Origin: Symbiodinium kawagutii
Taxonomy: Eukaryota > Sar > Dinophyceae > Suessiales > Symbiodiniaceae
Direction: 5' to 3'
Assembly (NCBI GenBank): GCA_009767595.1
Contig: VSDK01027711.1
Coordinates: forward strand, 241,807 to 305,806
Length of the DNA stretch: 64,000 nucleotides
Shown here: piece by piece, positions 21,319-31,133 of the stretch
Layout: every line of letters begins with the position of its first letter
Position numbering within the stretch: the first letter of the stretch is position 1
Position numbers and translations under genes: made by a program
Notes under the pieces: generated by a model
What the model was told of the DNA's origin: nothing
Seen by the model: only the letters and a program-made list of their open reading frames with translations
Databases searched by the model: none

Positions 21319-22307
21319 ACTATTTAATCACCTAAACTACTAAGTCAAATACTAAGTTTATCGCCCCAACTGCTAAGTTGACTAAGCTAAGTTAGGATAA
21401 TTAGTTTGCCACTACAAAGTTGACTAAGCTAAGTTAAGTCAACCACTACGGTTCACTCAATCCTCGGCAACACCGTGCCTTGATCGCCGCAGCAACTCGT
21501 GGTTTTTGACGGTGCGGCTTCGCCGCCCCGAGAGTTGATGAAGGTAACGCTGTGGCGAAAAAGTTTTTGTAGCCCGCGTTGAGCGCCTTATAAATGGTTA
21601 TATATTGTGGTTAATGTAGTGGTTAATCAACTTTAAATGGTTGATTAATAGTGGTTAATATAGCAATCGTTAATATTAGCAATCATCAATTTAGTTGTTA
21701 ATGATATAGTGGTTGATGTTTAGCCATGGTTGATGAACCATTCGCAATGTTTGTCAATGCTATTGATTAGTATATTACTAGCATAGCTTTGGAAATATTA
21801 ACCCAGCATGGGGGAGATTTGCAGTTGATCAATGGTGGTTGATATTTCCTAAGCTATGCTATCTCTAATCATTCGCAATCATCAGGCCTTGTCAATGATT
21901 CTCCAGCATTATCAATCACACATGAGTCATTTTCAATCTAATTCAGCGATCAACGACCACTCTTAATCATTCATCACCAGCCATCAATGACCACTCTCAA
22001 CCATTACTCACCACCTCAACCTTCCGTTTAAAGAACGCACAGCATGCACCCATCCACTGTCGTTTGGCGGTTGGAAGCCGCTTAGGAGGTGACCAATGTG
22101 CTGCCTCCGGACCCTGCGATTCCCAAAGACGTGGTGTTTCATTCCATCTCCAGTGCCTTGCCACGCAAGCTGATGCACCACCATTAGATAAGACAGATTC
22201 AACAGCCTGTAGCAATGAGATTGCCAAGAAATCATGTTTTATAGGGGTTCTAGTGGCTGAGAATAGGGACCAATAGCCAACAATAATGGTCAAACAACCA
22301 CTGGTTA
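21319..22307. other. Non-coding stretch
   Basis: ACTAAGTTGACTAAGC-type low-complexity DNA, then ordinary AT-rich sequence. A GC-balanced patch at 22020-22180 has overlapping frames on both strands with no recognised peptide. Confidence 0.4.
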
Positions 22308-22397
22308 CTGGTTGGAAACATTTGCAGTTTTTCCTGGTATTGATAATTGGTTGGTTGATCAACTTATTTTTTGAGAAGGGTTGAAACCACGAACCAG
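22308..22397. repeat. Family B short inverted-repeat element, copy 6
   Basis: Starts CTGGTTACTGGTTGGAAACA and ends GGGTTGAAACCACGAACCAG. The middle has TTTTCCTGGTATTGATAATTGG and TTGATCAACTTATTTTTTGAG. Confidence 0.65.
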
Positions 22398-24237
22398 AGA
22401 ATGAGAGTAAGAGGGATATTGATTCTACCAGCAACAAACATAGGATACAAGCTAGAAGAGTGGGACAGAACAACAGGATTGGTAGAAGAGTGCGACGAAA
22501 CAACAGCATTGGTTGATTGGTTAGTTCATTGATTGACTGGTTTGTTGGTTCATTGATTGATTGGTTTGTTGCCTCGTTTTTTGTTTGGTCTGCTCGAACG
22601 CTCGCTTCTCAAAAGGGTCACTCACTAGCTGTTTCTTTATGGACTCACCATGGCTAGTCACCTCATCCACGACAAGCTGGTGTCCCTTGATTGAAGAATC
22701 TGTCAACTCATCACCAACCAGGTGCAAAAATGCAAAGCGCCAACTGAACATTTTTATGATCTTGAACTTGATCTGGACAAACAAATATGATAAACCATGG
22801 TTCATGAAGCATTCTCAACCATCATTAGCCATCATAAACCATGATATCATGACTCATTAAGCATCCCTCATCGATACCAACATAGACGAACAGTTATGCA
22901 TGCTTCATGTATTCTTGACCGCTTTCCATTTTTCCCCGGCTTTGCCCATGTTTTTTCTTTTTCTTGGTCGTCCATTACGGTATGCTGCACCCGCCCTAAT
23001 GGGTGTGAGGATCACACCCTGCGACAGCAGTGACCATTATTTTTTCGCCATGCCCCCCGATCAGCCAAGGGGTTGATAGGGTGATTGTATACATAGGGAC
23101 ATAGTGGAATTGTTTGGATTAACCATTAATCAACCATTGGCTAGTTAACCATTGGCTAGCCATCAATTACTCGCTACATCCATATTGACTAGTCATTATT
23201 GATGATTAAAGATTGCCTAACCGCTTTATTACCATCATCAACCACCAGATTGATTATTTATCATCCATTCCTTGACAATTGATTGACCGCTAGATCAACC
23301 ACTACATAAAACGTGAATTGGCCAATATTCACCATAGATCAACAGCTCTACAGCGACTACGAATGATCAAAACTATCAATCGTTATAAAGCACTAAATAA
23401 AGAGTCTAAATTAGCTATTCTTTAAGAAATATTACAATTACTACGAATGCCAATTTACCAATATTACTATTCACAATAAACCATTGATCAACCATTATAA
23501 TTCCTTCATATTAAGCACTGTCCACAAAAAAAAAACCATCAATCAGTATAACCCTGAGATTAACAGCTAATTAACCCATGATTAACCATTAAGTATCAAT
23601 AGAATTACCAACCACTGTTAAGCATTATCAACCTCTACATCAAAGTGTGATATCAACCATTAACCATTGGTTCACCACTATGAATTCCTTACCATCGGGT
23701 CATGTCCCTGTGCTAACTCTCAGGATGTGTAGCTCACCTAGATCTTGCCGTGACGTCCCTTGGAGTGCTTCATTTATGGCGGTGAGCCATGGAAAGAACA
23801 TGATTTCATACTGTCATGCTTGATCATGGCTGATAGTGGTTTTGATGTTTTAACAGTGGCTAATAATGGCGTAATCGTGGTTTAACAGTGGTTACTTATT
23901 GTTGATTGGTACTGGTAAAGCAAGGCTGATCATGCTTGACTAGTGGTTAATGGTCAATGAATGATTCATGAATGTTTGATAAAGGTTGATTGTTGGTTAA
24001 CGAATGATTAATTCATAGTTGATAGATAGAGTTTGATTATACAATGGTCCATTGATGGTTGATAATGGTTGTAATTGTTCCTTGTACATATTGGCAAAGA
24101 ATGGTTCATTTTGGTTCAGCGTATGTCCATGTGGACGTGAGTACGCTGACGAATCCGATTATCACTTGCTTTCGACTTTACGACTGGGGTTGCTCCTGTC
24201 GCCGAAGAGCTCGTCAGGATCGTTGGTGAACTTTCTC
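22398..24237. other. Non-coding stretch
   Basis: TTGGTTGATTGG low-complexity DNA (22500-22580), then AACCATTAATCAACC repeats to 23700 and GGTTGATAATGG repeats to 24100, with the motif polarity switching between segments. No gene was seen. Confidence 0.45.
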
Positions 24238-24337
24238 TGGTTGGTGAACTTTCCCAGCTGTGTTACCCAACGGTTGATTGGTTGACAAGCATGTTTTGCA
24301 TGAGGCTTGAAACATCTTGAAACCAACCACCAACCAG
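24238..24337. repeat. Family B element, copy 7 (degenerate)
   Basis: Left end CTGGTTGGTGAACTTTCCC, right end TTGAAACCAACCACCAACCAG with a small duplication. The middle is diverged. Confidence 0.5.
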
Positions 24338-24439
24338 CAATGATCATTATTTATCACCACTATAAACCATTGTTAACCACAAATGAACCACAGGAGTGGT
24401 TCAAGCACCAACCACTTCTGGTGAGTTCACTGTGAATCT

Positions 24440-24996
24440 TCGTGGAGGAATGTGGGTGGGGAGGCCGCCCAACACGTTACGTCCCCGCTGCAGTTCTCTG
24501 TTGCCCACGTGCTTTTCGTGGTGGATTGGAGCTCCTCGGGTCGGCGCTCCAGAGGTTAAGAGGGGTTGAGTTTGGCACCTGCCTGGGATGCCAGTGCCAC
24601 AGTGTCAGGTGGTCAGTTGGTAGTGCCGGACCTCATGAGCCGATGATTCTGATCAGGATTTTCGCAGTTCAATTGGATTCTGACACCTCGAGATTTCACA
24701 TGGGTTCCTTACATTTGTACCGGGTGCCACTCTTGGTGAATGGCTTTGCTGTGAAAGTTCTCACTGTTAAACCAGCATTATCAACCCAGCTAAACCTCTA
24801 CTACTGTGTTTGAGTAGCTAAACCAATGGTTAATGTTAGACCCCTACTGCTAAGCTATCACCCAGCTGCGTTTCTGTTGAGGTTTGTCATGAAGGCTGGC
24901 GTGATCATTGCAGACCCTTGGCGTCGCGGTCCCGTACCCAGGGGTCAGGTGAAGCATGAGGCGGTGCCGGTCGTTGCTACCCTGGCCCCCTGGTAG
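24440..24996. other. GC-rich patches, possible exon remnants
   Basis: Two GC-rich patches (24450-24640 and 24895-25000). In the second, an AG acceptor at 24913 precedes an open frame ending in TAG at 24994-24996 with a Pro/Val-rich peptide. A minus-strand frame is equally open. I cannot choose between them. Confidence 0.2.
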
Positions 24997-25494
24997 TGGC
25001 TGGGAAACGTTCATTTCCACAGGTAAGCCATCGAGTGAAATGGTGGATTTTTCAGCCAGCTGAGTCAGATTACCACCCTGGGCCCTGGGTTTAACTAACA
25101 CTACTGATCTAACTTAGCAATCTAAACCACCCCGGGGGTGGTTTTCCAGATCTGTGTTAGTTGAACCCAGGGTAACTAATCATCACTCACTATGATTGAC
25201 AGACCGTGTTTCTTGGATCCTGGGTAACTAGCCACTTTGGCTTATACACTTTTGACTAGTGGTTATAGCCCAACAATTCCCTCATGATCAGGAAAATCAG
25301 TACTGGTAATTTTCAATTGAGTAGTTGGTTAGTAGCATGTTTTGAACAGTTCTTATCTTTGATGGTGCATCCGGGTAGATAAGGGGGTCACTTTCACCAG
25401 AAAAAAATACAACCCCAATTTCACATCCAAGTACCATTGGTCAATGGCTTATAACCATGGGTTACCAACTCCCGGCCGTGGGATGATCATCTAG

Positions 25495-25653
25495 CCGCGA
25501 CACCGCCATGGCTGTACAACACTGCGCACCGTGGCCAAGGATAGCACCCTGGATTGTTCGCCGGCAGAGCTCATAGATGAAGATGATAAGCGAGTGTGTG
25601 ACTTGGTGGTCGCCGTGCCGAAGAAGGGTGCCTGGGGCGATCATGATGCTTAA
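25495..25653 (+). CDS. Candidate 3'-terminal exon of an unknown gene
   Basis: Directly after CATCTAG (AG acceptor at 25493-25494), a GC-rich frame runs to TAA at 25651-25653. It contains TLRTVAKDSTLDCSPAELI followed by DEDDKRVCDLVVAVPKK and GAWGDHDA. Balanced charged and hydrophobic residues contrast with the low-complexity DNA on both sides. No family is recognised. It lies about 300 bp before the LINE, in the same orientation. If real, it is the last exon of a gene extending leftward. Confidence 0.4.
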   Translation, partial: PRHRHGCTTLRTVAKDSTLDCSPAELIDEDDKRVCDLVVAVPKKGAWGDHDA

Positions 25654-25931
25654 CGCTTGAAAATGGTTGAGAATGGTTAAGGATAGTTAATCATAGTGAT
25701 TGATTGATGGTTGAGAATGAAAACTCTGAGGGTTACGGTGAGAATGGTGTACAATCATGGGTATTAGTACATAATCATGGCTGAAAATAGTGGTGCATAC
25801 TGAGAATGTCTCTTAGTGGTTGAGAATCTTTGAGGATGGAATACCGAGCCAACATTCAATGACCTTTGGGAATAACCGTTGCGGGTCAACAAACTGACTT
25901 TCCGGCAAACCAATCTGGTGCAGAGAAAACT

Positions 25932-25968
25932 GAGGATTTTTCAAAAGTGGGAACCCCCAAAAATGGAT
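25932..25968. repeat. Left half of a family A element, interrupted by the LINE
   Basis: GAGGATTTTTCAAAAGTGGG then AACCCCCAAAAATGGAT is a typical family A left end. Its matching right half lies at 36357-36440, on the other side of the LINE. Joined without the LINE, the two halves make an ordinary element of about 110 bp. Confidence 0.75.
25956..25968. repeat. Target-site duplication, left copy
   Basis: CCCAAAAATGGAT, 13 bp, is identical to 36357-36369. Bases on either side differ (CC before and AG after on the left; AA before and GG after on the right), so the duplication is exactly delimited. Confidence 0.9.
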
Positions 25969-25983
25969 AGCCGTTGTGGCTCA
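25969..25983 (+). promoter_or_regulatory. Spliced-leader-like sequence at the element's 5' end
   Basis: The first 15 bases, AGCCGTTGTGGCTCA, match positions 6-20 of the dinoflagellate spliced leader (AGCCATTTTGGCTCA) at 13 of 15 positions. The preceding T, part of the target duplication, also fits. It lies exactly at the insertion boundary. This suggests that the copied RNA carried a trans-spliced leader. It could serve no further role in the DNA copy. An accidental match cannot be excluded. Confidence 0.5.
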
Positions 25984-26036
25984 GACCTTCCCGCTGGTGC
26001 GGTTGTTGCCCCCAGTGGTACGAACTGAGTCGTGCC

Positions 26037-29000
26037 ATGTTGCCTGCATCTTGGCTGAAAGACGAGCTATTGGCTCAGCAATGGGCTGGAAGTAACACGG
26101 CATGGGAACAAGGTGCCACGTACAATGTGTTCCTGGTTGACAACAAATTTGCTGGCATTGAAGGATCTCAGATGGTCTTCAGGGGTCGTTTGCAATGTCC
26201 TGATGGGCATATGATGACATGTTGTGTGACAGCGGGAGGAGATCATCATGTGTGCTCCAAGGATATTACCAAGGCTGCCTACAGACTGGTTGAATGGAGA
26301 ATTCCTCGTGAGTGTGTGCCTGAAGGGGATGTTCATGCATTCCATCATGTCGCTTTGCAGAATGTTGTTTACACTGGAGTAAGGATTTTCACGAAACCAA
26401 GTGATGCATGTGATGTGGGGAGTGCTGGAACTCCTGGTGATGTGCTCTTGGTAGATGTTGACCAATCGTGCAGTGTGCCCCATCGGTCTGCCAGAGCACT
26501 GGCTGATGATGGTGTATCGATAGGATCTAGGAACGTTGGGGATAATGGCTGCCTACCCCCAAATGGTTGTGATGGGAAACCTCCGGGTCCTTTGGTGTTT
26601 GGGGTAAATGATCCGCATGCTGTTGTGCAGTCTGTGTCGAACCCTTGTCCACATTCACAGTTGCCCCACCTATCGACGATTGGTCTCCCGATGGCCAGTC
26701 AGGGTGGTGTTCAGACGCATGTGAGTAACACAATGACTATGGAAAACATGAATGTGAATGTTGATGAGAATCCTGGTGACTGGGGATTGGGTCCGCTAGC
26801 ACCACAGGAAGTGAAGGTGTTGCTCTTCAACGCTGAGCAAGAGGTGTCTCAGGTATATCCGAAAGTTAGCCCAGCAAAAGCCTCTGAGGACTGGTCCCTG
26901 GTTGAGTTGTTTTCTGGTGCTTTTGCAGGTTGGAAGCAAGCATCCAAGACCATGACGAAATTGGGTGTGCCATGGAAATCCACACATGCAGTTGAAATCC
27001 AAGAAGATATCGCTAAGTTGTATTGCAAAACGTTTGATGTGACTCAAGTGTTCTCAGAAGGAGATGCCAGACTGAATGACCTGTTTCCCTTTTCGTTTGC
27101 GTCTACATTGGGAGACACTATGTTCATCGGAGATGTAAGAAATCCTGACTGGATTAAACTGGTACCTTGGGGAAATCGGATCATAGCGGCAGTTTCTGCT
27201 CCATGTCCGCCTTGGTCAAGAAGCTCTGAGAAAGATGGATTGCACCATGCTGATGGTCGGTTGACAATTGCCACTGCCATTGCAATGAAGTTCTTGCAAC
27301 CTCTTGCACTAGTCATAGAGAATGTTGACACCATGCGGGATCATCGGCATTTCAAAAGTGTTCGAGACACCCTTCTTTGGGCAGGGTATCGCATGATCTG
27401 GGAATGTGCTTCAGATCTTCGAAAGGTTGCTCCCATTGCACGCAAACGTTGGCTGGCAGTGTTCATCCGTAACCAAGGCCAAATCAATGATGTCAGAGTG
27501 TCGGATTTTCTGGAGTTGCCCCAACCGAATTTGGAGTCACACAAGATCTTGATGCAATTGCCATGGGAACATGAGAAAGATCTGACTTTGACTGGTGATT
27601 TGATGGATATTTACTCTGATGTTCGTTTCGCTACAAGAAGTATGAGAACCAAATTCTTTCGGGAGCAAGGTCGAATGACATCGCAAGATGTAATGAACAT
27701 GAGAATCAGACATGGTAGAGCCGTGTTGTCGACTTTCCTTGCAAGATACTCCTCGCAACATGAATTGTCGGAACAGAAACTCCGGAACGATGGCTTATTT
27801 GCTGAATTGATCAATGGAAAGATGGGTGTCCGATTCTTTTCACCATTTGAAATTGCATCCGCACATGGCCTCACTCATGATTTGTATTTGCCGAAGAACA
27901 TCCATACTGCTCATTTGGTAGTTGGAAATGGGATTGCCACGCAGCATGCCATTTTGGCCATGACCCACGCTAGAAACTATGTTGACACTCAGATGCGAAA
28001 CAACCCACAGGAAATGGTTTTGCACGCAATGAGAGATCGCCTACACTCGGAGAACACTTGTTTTCTGGAAGATGAATTGGGTTGGTGGTTGAAAAGATCG
28101 ATTGATGTCCCCCCTGGACAGCCGGATTCTGATGACATTGATGTCACACAAGAGGAGCTCACATTGGACACTATACTTGATTCATGCTCAGATTCTGCTG
28201 AGGTCCCGCCAACTGCTGCATATTGTGCAGTGTGCCAGATTCAATGTCGCTTCCCAGACTCCACGCATGTTTACATGACTGAAGGAGATATGTCTTTGAA
28301 ACAGCTGTTGCTTCAGAATCACAAGTCCTATGCGCTGGATTTCTTTGCTTTGGATGAAGAGAGGAACCTGGTCCCATGGGACACCATTCTCCGAACTGAC
28401 AAGACCATTGTGTTCAGGAATTTGAGCACCCCGGAAGTGAATCTAGTGGTTCGAAGGGCAGCTTGGAAAGTCTTCCCACCGGGGAAAACACCATGTGAAG
28501 CAGTTGCTCAGATAGCTGAAGAGTTCAACATTCCGAGTCTCCGAGGATATGATGTAGCTGGGCACCCAGTGTCGGAACATGCCTTCTCTGCTGCGTGCAA
28601 ATTTGTCATGTTGACCACTGAAAAGGTTTCCTTTGACCATGTTTGGAAGTTTACATTTGTGCACCATGGGAATACCAAGAAGATGCTGTCGGAAGTGAGA
28701 TTGATCCTGCCAATTTGTCGTGTGGCTTCCGATCACATTGCAATTGTTAGTTCGGTTGGCAAACGAAGCGAAATGCAATGTACAATGTTTGACCATGTTC
28801 TTTCCATGATGAAACCTTTTCTCGATGCGCTTGGATGGATGTGGATTCCAGATGAAGGCAAGATACTTGGGAGATTTCGACCAATGAATGATGAATCTGC
28901 TCCTGTCAGTGCCATTCATTTACCACTCGCTCGGCACCTGTTGGGGGGTGTCATGGGAGCCCTGAAAGGCTCTACGGACATGGATTTCATGTTGAAATGG

Positions 29001-31109
29001 GATGGATGCGTCATTTGGGACGGACCGTTGCCTGCTGATGTGCAATTGACTGTTTTGGATGAACTTTTGCAATGCTGTATGCACATTCTTGGATTCAGCC
29101 CATTCACCTGGATCCATGGTGGGAAGCGGTTGCTTGTGACGAATGATACATTGGGATCTCTGCAGAAATTCAGTGACAAATTGAAATTGAGCATGATAGG
29201 AAGATGCAGGGGAGGAGCAGGAGCCAAAACAGAAGCCTGGAAAGAAGTCAAGAATCAGTTGGCCAAGCTGTTGATACACAAAGGTTGGTCATTGGCCTCG
29301 CTTGATGAAGTGACCACAGAATGGATTGAGAAGATAGGCCTCGCTAAGCTTCAAGCTGTCCTCAAAACCCAACTGTCCATGGATAGGAAGTGGCACTCGG
29401 TCATGAATTATGCTAAGCTGCGAGATTTGCAGGTGCTGCCAGATGACCCAATCCGTATGAGGGCTGCAAGAACCATTCAACAGGCATTGAGAAAGAACAA
29501 AGCGGCCCAACTTGTTGCTTCCCGTTTTCAGATTGCTGAGGGATTTTTCATGACGCATGCTGACAAGCCTTTGCCGGTACTTGCTGCCATCAATTTGAAA
29601 TCCACGGGAGTATGCCTCATGGATTGGGAACAAGCCACCCAATATCTTTCTCGCGACTTGCCCATGGCCTCAGATGAACTTGCAATCATTACGTTGGTTG
29701 GCCATTCCATCCCTGATGACTACCCTGAACACAAGGAGATTACCTTTCCAGCACTGGATGACAAACAAAGGGCAGTGATTCTCCGAGGCAACATTTGGCA
29801 GCTAGGTGACCAGAAAGTCAAATGGGTCGCACGTGAGCAGTCAGTCAAGCAAGCACCCACTCTGGTTGTTGCTTGTACGGTTTGGAGAGATGAAGTTTCC
29901 GAGGCAATGTGGGATGACTTCTGTCGCAGTTTGGTGAAAACCACGCTGGCTTTGTTGGTTGATGTGGACACAAGGTCCCAGATTTTGCAAGTGTGGGGCA
30001 GGAGTTACCGTGATGACAAATCCAGATGCGATCCTTCCATGGCACATTCGGCACAATTCCATTGCCGAGTCTTTGCCGACCAGGCAGAGACAATTCTGAA
30101 AAACAGCGGAAGAAATCATGTGTATATTACTCCGAAGAGCGAAAATCACTTGGCGCACCCTGGGTGGTCTGTGTTGTGGTTCCCTGATCGCATGGCAGTG
30201 GACATCGCAGCTAGCAAAGCCACTGAACATTCTGGAATTGTTCGGGTCAAATCAAAGTATGCTCTTCGAGTTCGAACTCCAGTGTTGAATCAGATTGCCA
30301 AGGAAATCAAGTTTACAATTGCAGACACCGATCAAGTGCAAATTCAACACTTGTACAAGGTGCAGCCAGTCCCGGTGGGCGTGACACAGGAACAAGTCAC
30401 TGAATGGGCAGCCAACCTCGGCTGGAAAGTTAGGGTTGTGAAGAAACTTGGTCGAGATGCATTCTTACTCGGCACAGACACTGCACCACCGCATCCGCAC
30501 TTGAGTTTGAATGGCACTGTGGTGCTGATTAAGCAGGTGACTTCGCAGAAGGCAAGCGCACCTGCATCGGCCCTGGTTGCAGGACCACGCCAGATGCCAG
30601 TGAAGGAAATCAAGGAGCATGATACCGCCCCGATGGAACTTTTGTCAGATCCCTGGGCGCCATGGGCTCTCCAGCGTGCGCAACAGGGCTTGTCAACTAT
30701 GGCAGCGAGCCCTGCATCAGCAAGGTCATCTGCCAAAACTGATGCGAGCTTGGAAGGACCCATTGCTCAGAAATTTGCAGCAATCGAACAACGAATGCAA
30801 GCTCAGGACCAAGAAATGCAGAAACTCACGCAAGACTGCCAACAGCTGTCACAAGCCATGCAATCTACACATGCTCAGGTCACTGCAGTGGATCGAAAAG
30901 TTTCAGGGATTGAGCAACATATGCAGCAGTTCCAGCGCGATGTCTCAGCTTCGGTTGAATCTGCAATTGTGCGTGGTCTGTCGTCCCAAGACCAAAAGTT
31001 GGACCAGAAATTTGAGAAGTTGATGCATGCATTGCAGGCCTCCAACAAACGCAAGGAGCAGGAGCCAGATGAAGATGAGTGTATGCAGACCCCGTCCAAG
31101 GAACTTTGA
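26037..31109 (+). CDS. LINE ORF1: C5-cytosine DNA methyltransferase fused to an RNA-binding-type ORF1 protein
   Basis: The start at 26037 is the first ATG of the element and in frame; the frame is open upstream to 25971. Predicted length 1690 aa. The methyltransferase domain covers about residues 286-650: motif I ELFSGAFAGW (290-299, cofactor binding), motif IV APCPPWS with catalytic Cys390, motif VI ENV (428-430), motif VIII RKR (469-471), motif IX-like RFFSPFEIASAHGL (from 599) and motif X-like VVGNGIA (from 629). All key catalytic residues are present. The stretch 471-599 would hold the target-recognition region. Residues 1-285 and 650-1050 match nothing I know. RGGAGAK (about 1055) and the region around 1438-1500 (QPVPVGVTQEQ, PPHPHLSLNG) recall other dinoflagellate LINE ORF1 proteins. 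A Gln-rich coiled coil spans about 1578-1665. Predicted role: binds element RNA and methylates DNA. Confidence 0.9.
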   Translation: MLPASWLKDELLAQQWAGSNTAWEQGATYNVFLVDNKFAGIEGSQMVFRGRLQCPDGHMMTCCVTAGGDHHVCSKDITKAAYRLVEWRIPRECVPEGDVHAFHHVALQNVVYTGVRIFTKPSDACDVGSAGTPGDVLLVDVDQSCSVPHRSARALADDGVSIGSRNVGDNGCLPPNGCDGKPPGPLVFGVNDPHAVVQSVSNPCPHSQLPHLSTIGLPMASQGGVQTHVSNTMTMENMNVNVDENPGDWGLGPLAPQEVKVLLFNAEQEVSQVYPKVSPAKASEDWSLVELFSGAFAGWKQASKTMTKLGVPWKSTHAVEIQEDIAKLYCKTFDVTQVFSEGDARLNDLFPFSFASTLGDTMFIGDVRNPDWIKLVPWGNRIIAAVSAPCPPWSRSSEKDGLHHADGRLTIATAIAMKFLQPLALVIENVDTMRDHRHFKSVRDTLLWAGYRMIWECASDLRKVAPIARKRWLAVFIRNQGQINDVRVSDFLELPQPNLESHKILMQLPWEHEKDLTLTGDLMDIYSDVRFATRSMRTKFFREQGRMTSQDVMNMRIRHGRAVLSTFLARYSSQHELSEQKLRNDGLFAELINGKMGVRFFSPFEIASAHGLTHDLYLPKNIHTAHLVVGNGIATQHAILAMTHARNYVDTQMRNNPQEMVLHAMRDRLHSENTCFLEDELGWWLKRSIDVPPGQPDSDDIDVTQEELTLDTILDSCSDSAEVPPTAAYCAVCQIQCRFPDSTHVYMTEGDMSLKQLLLQNHKSYALDFFALDEERNLVPWDTILRTDKTIVFRNLSTPEVNLVVRRAAWKVFPPGKTPCEAVAQIAEEFNIPSLRGYDVAGHPVSEHAFSAACKFVMLTTEKVSFDHVWKFTFVHHGNTKKMLSEVRLILPICRVASDHIAIVSSVGKRSEMQCTMFDHVLSMMKPFLDALGWMWIPDEGKILGRFRPMNDESAPVSAIHLPLARHLLGGVMGALKGSTDMDFMLKWDGCVIWDGPLPADVQLTVLDELLQCCMHILGFSPFTWIHGGKRLLVTNDTLGSLQKFSDKLKLSMIGRCRGGAGAKTEAWKEVKNQLAKLLIHKGWSLASLDEVTTEWIEKIGLAKLQAVLKTQLSMDRKWHSVMNYAKLRDLQVLPDDPIRMRAARTIQQALRKNKAAQLVASRFQIAEGFFMTHADKPLPVLAAINLKSTGVCLMDWEQATQYLSRDLPMASDELAIITLVGHSIPDDYPEHKEITFPALDDKQRAVILRGNIWQLGDQKVKWVAREQSVKQAPTLVVACTVWRDEVSEAMWDDFCRSLVKTTLALLVDVDTRSQILQVWGRSYRDDKSRCDPSMAHSAQFHCRVFADQAETILKNSGRNHVYITPKSENHLAHPGWSVLWFPDRMAVDIAASKATEHSGIVRVKSKYALRVRTPVLNQIAKEIKFTIADTDQVQIQHLYKVQPVPVGVTQEQVTEWAANLGWKVRVVKKLGRDAFLLGTDTAPPHPHLSLNGTVVLIKQVTSQKASAPASALVAGPRQMPVKEIKEHDTAPMELLSDPWAPWALQRAQQGLSTMAASPASARSSAKTDASLEGPIAQKFAAIEQRMQAQDQEMQKLTQDCQQLSQAMQSTHAQVTAVDRKVSGIEQHMQQFQRDVSASVESAIVRGLSSQDQKLDQKFEKLMHALQASNKRKEQEPDEDECMQTPSKEL

Positions 31110-31133
31110 GACATTGAGGTTGGCTTTGGTTGA

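Noticed and set aside
25974-26036. Non-ATG start (TTG) for ORF1 at 25974
   Set aside because: The first ATG of the element, 26037, is in frame and a better eukaryotic start. The upstream 21 codons overlap the spliced-leader-like sequence.
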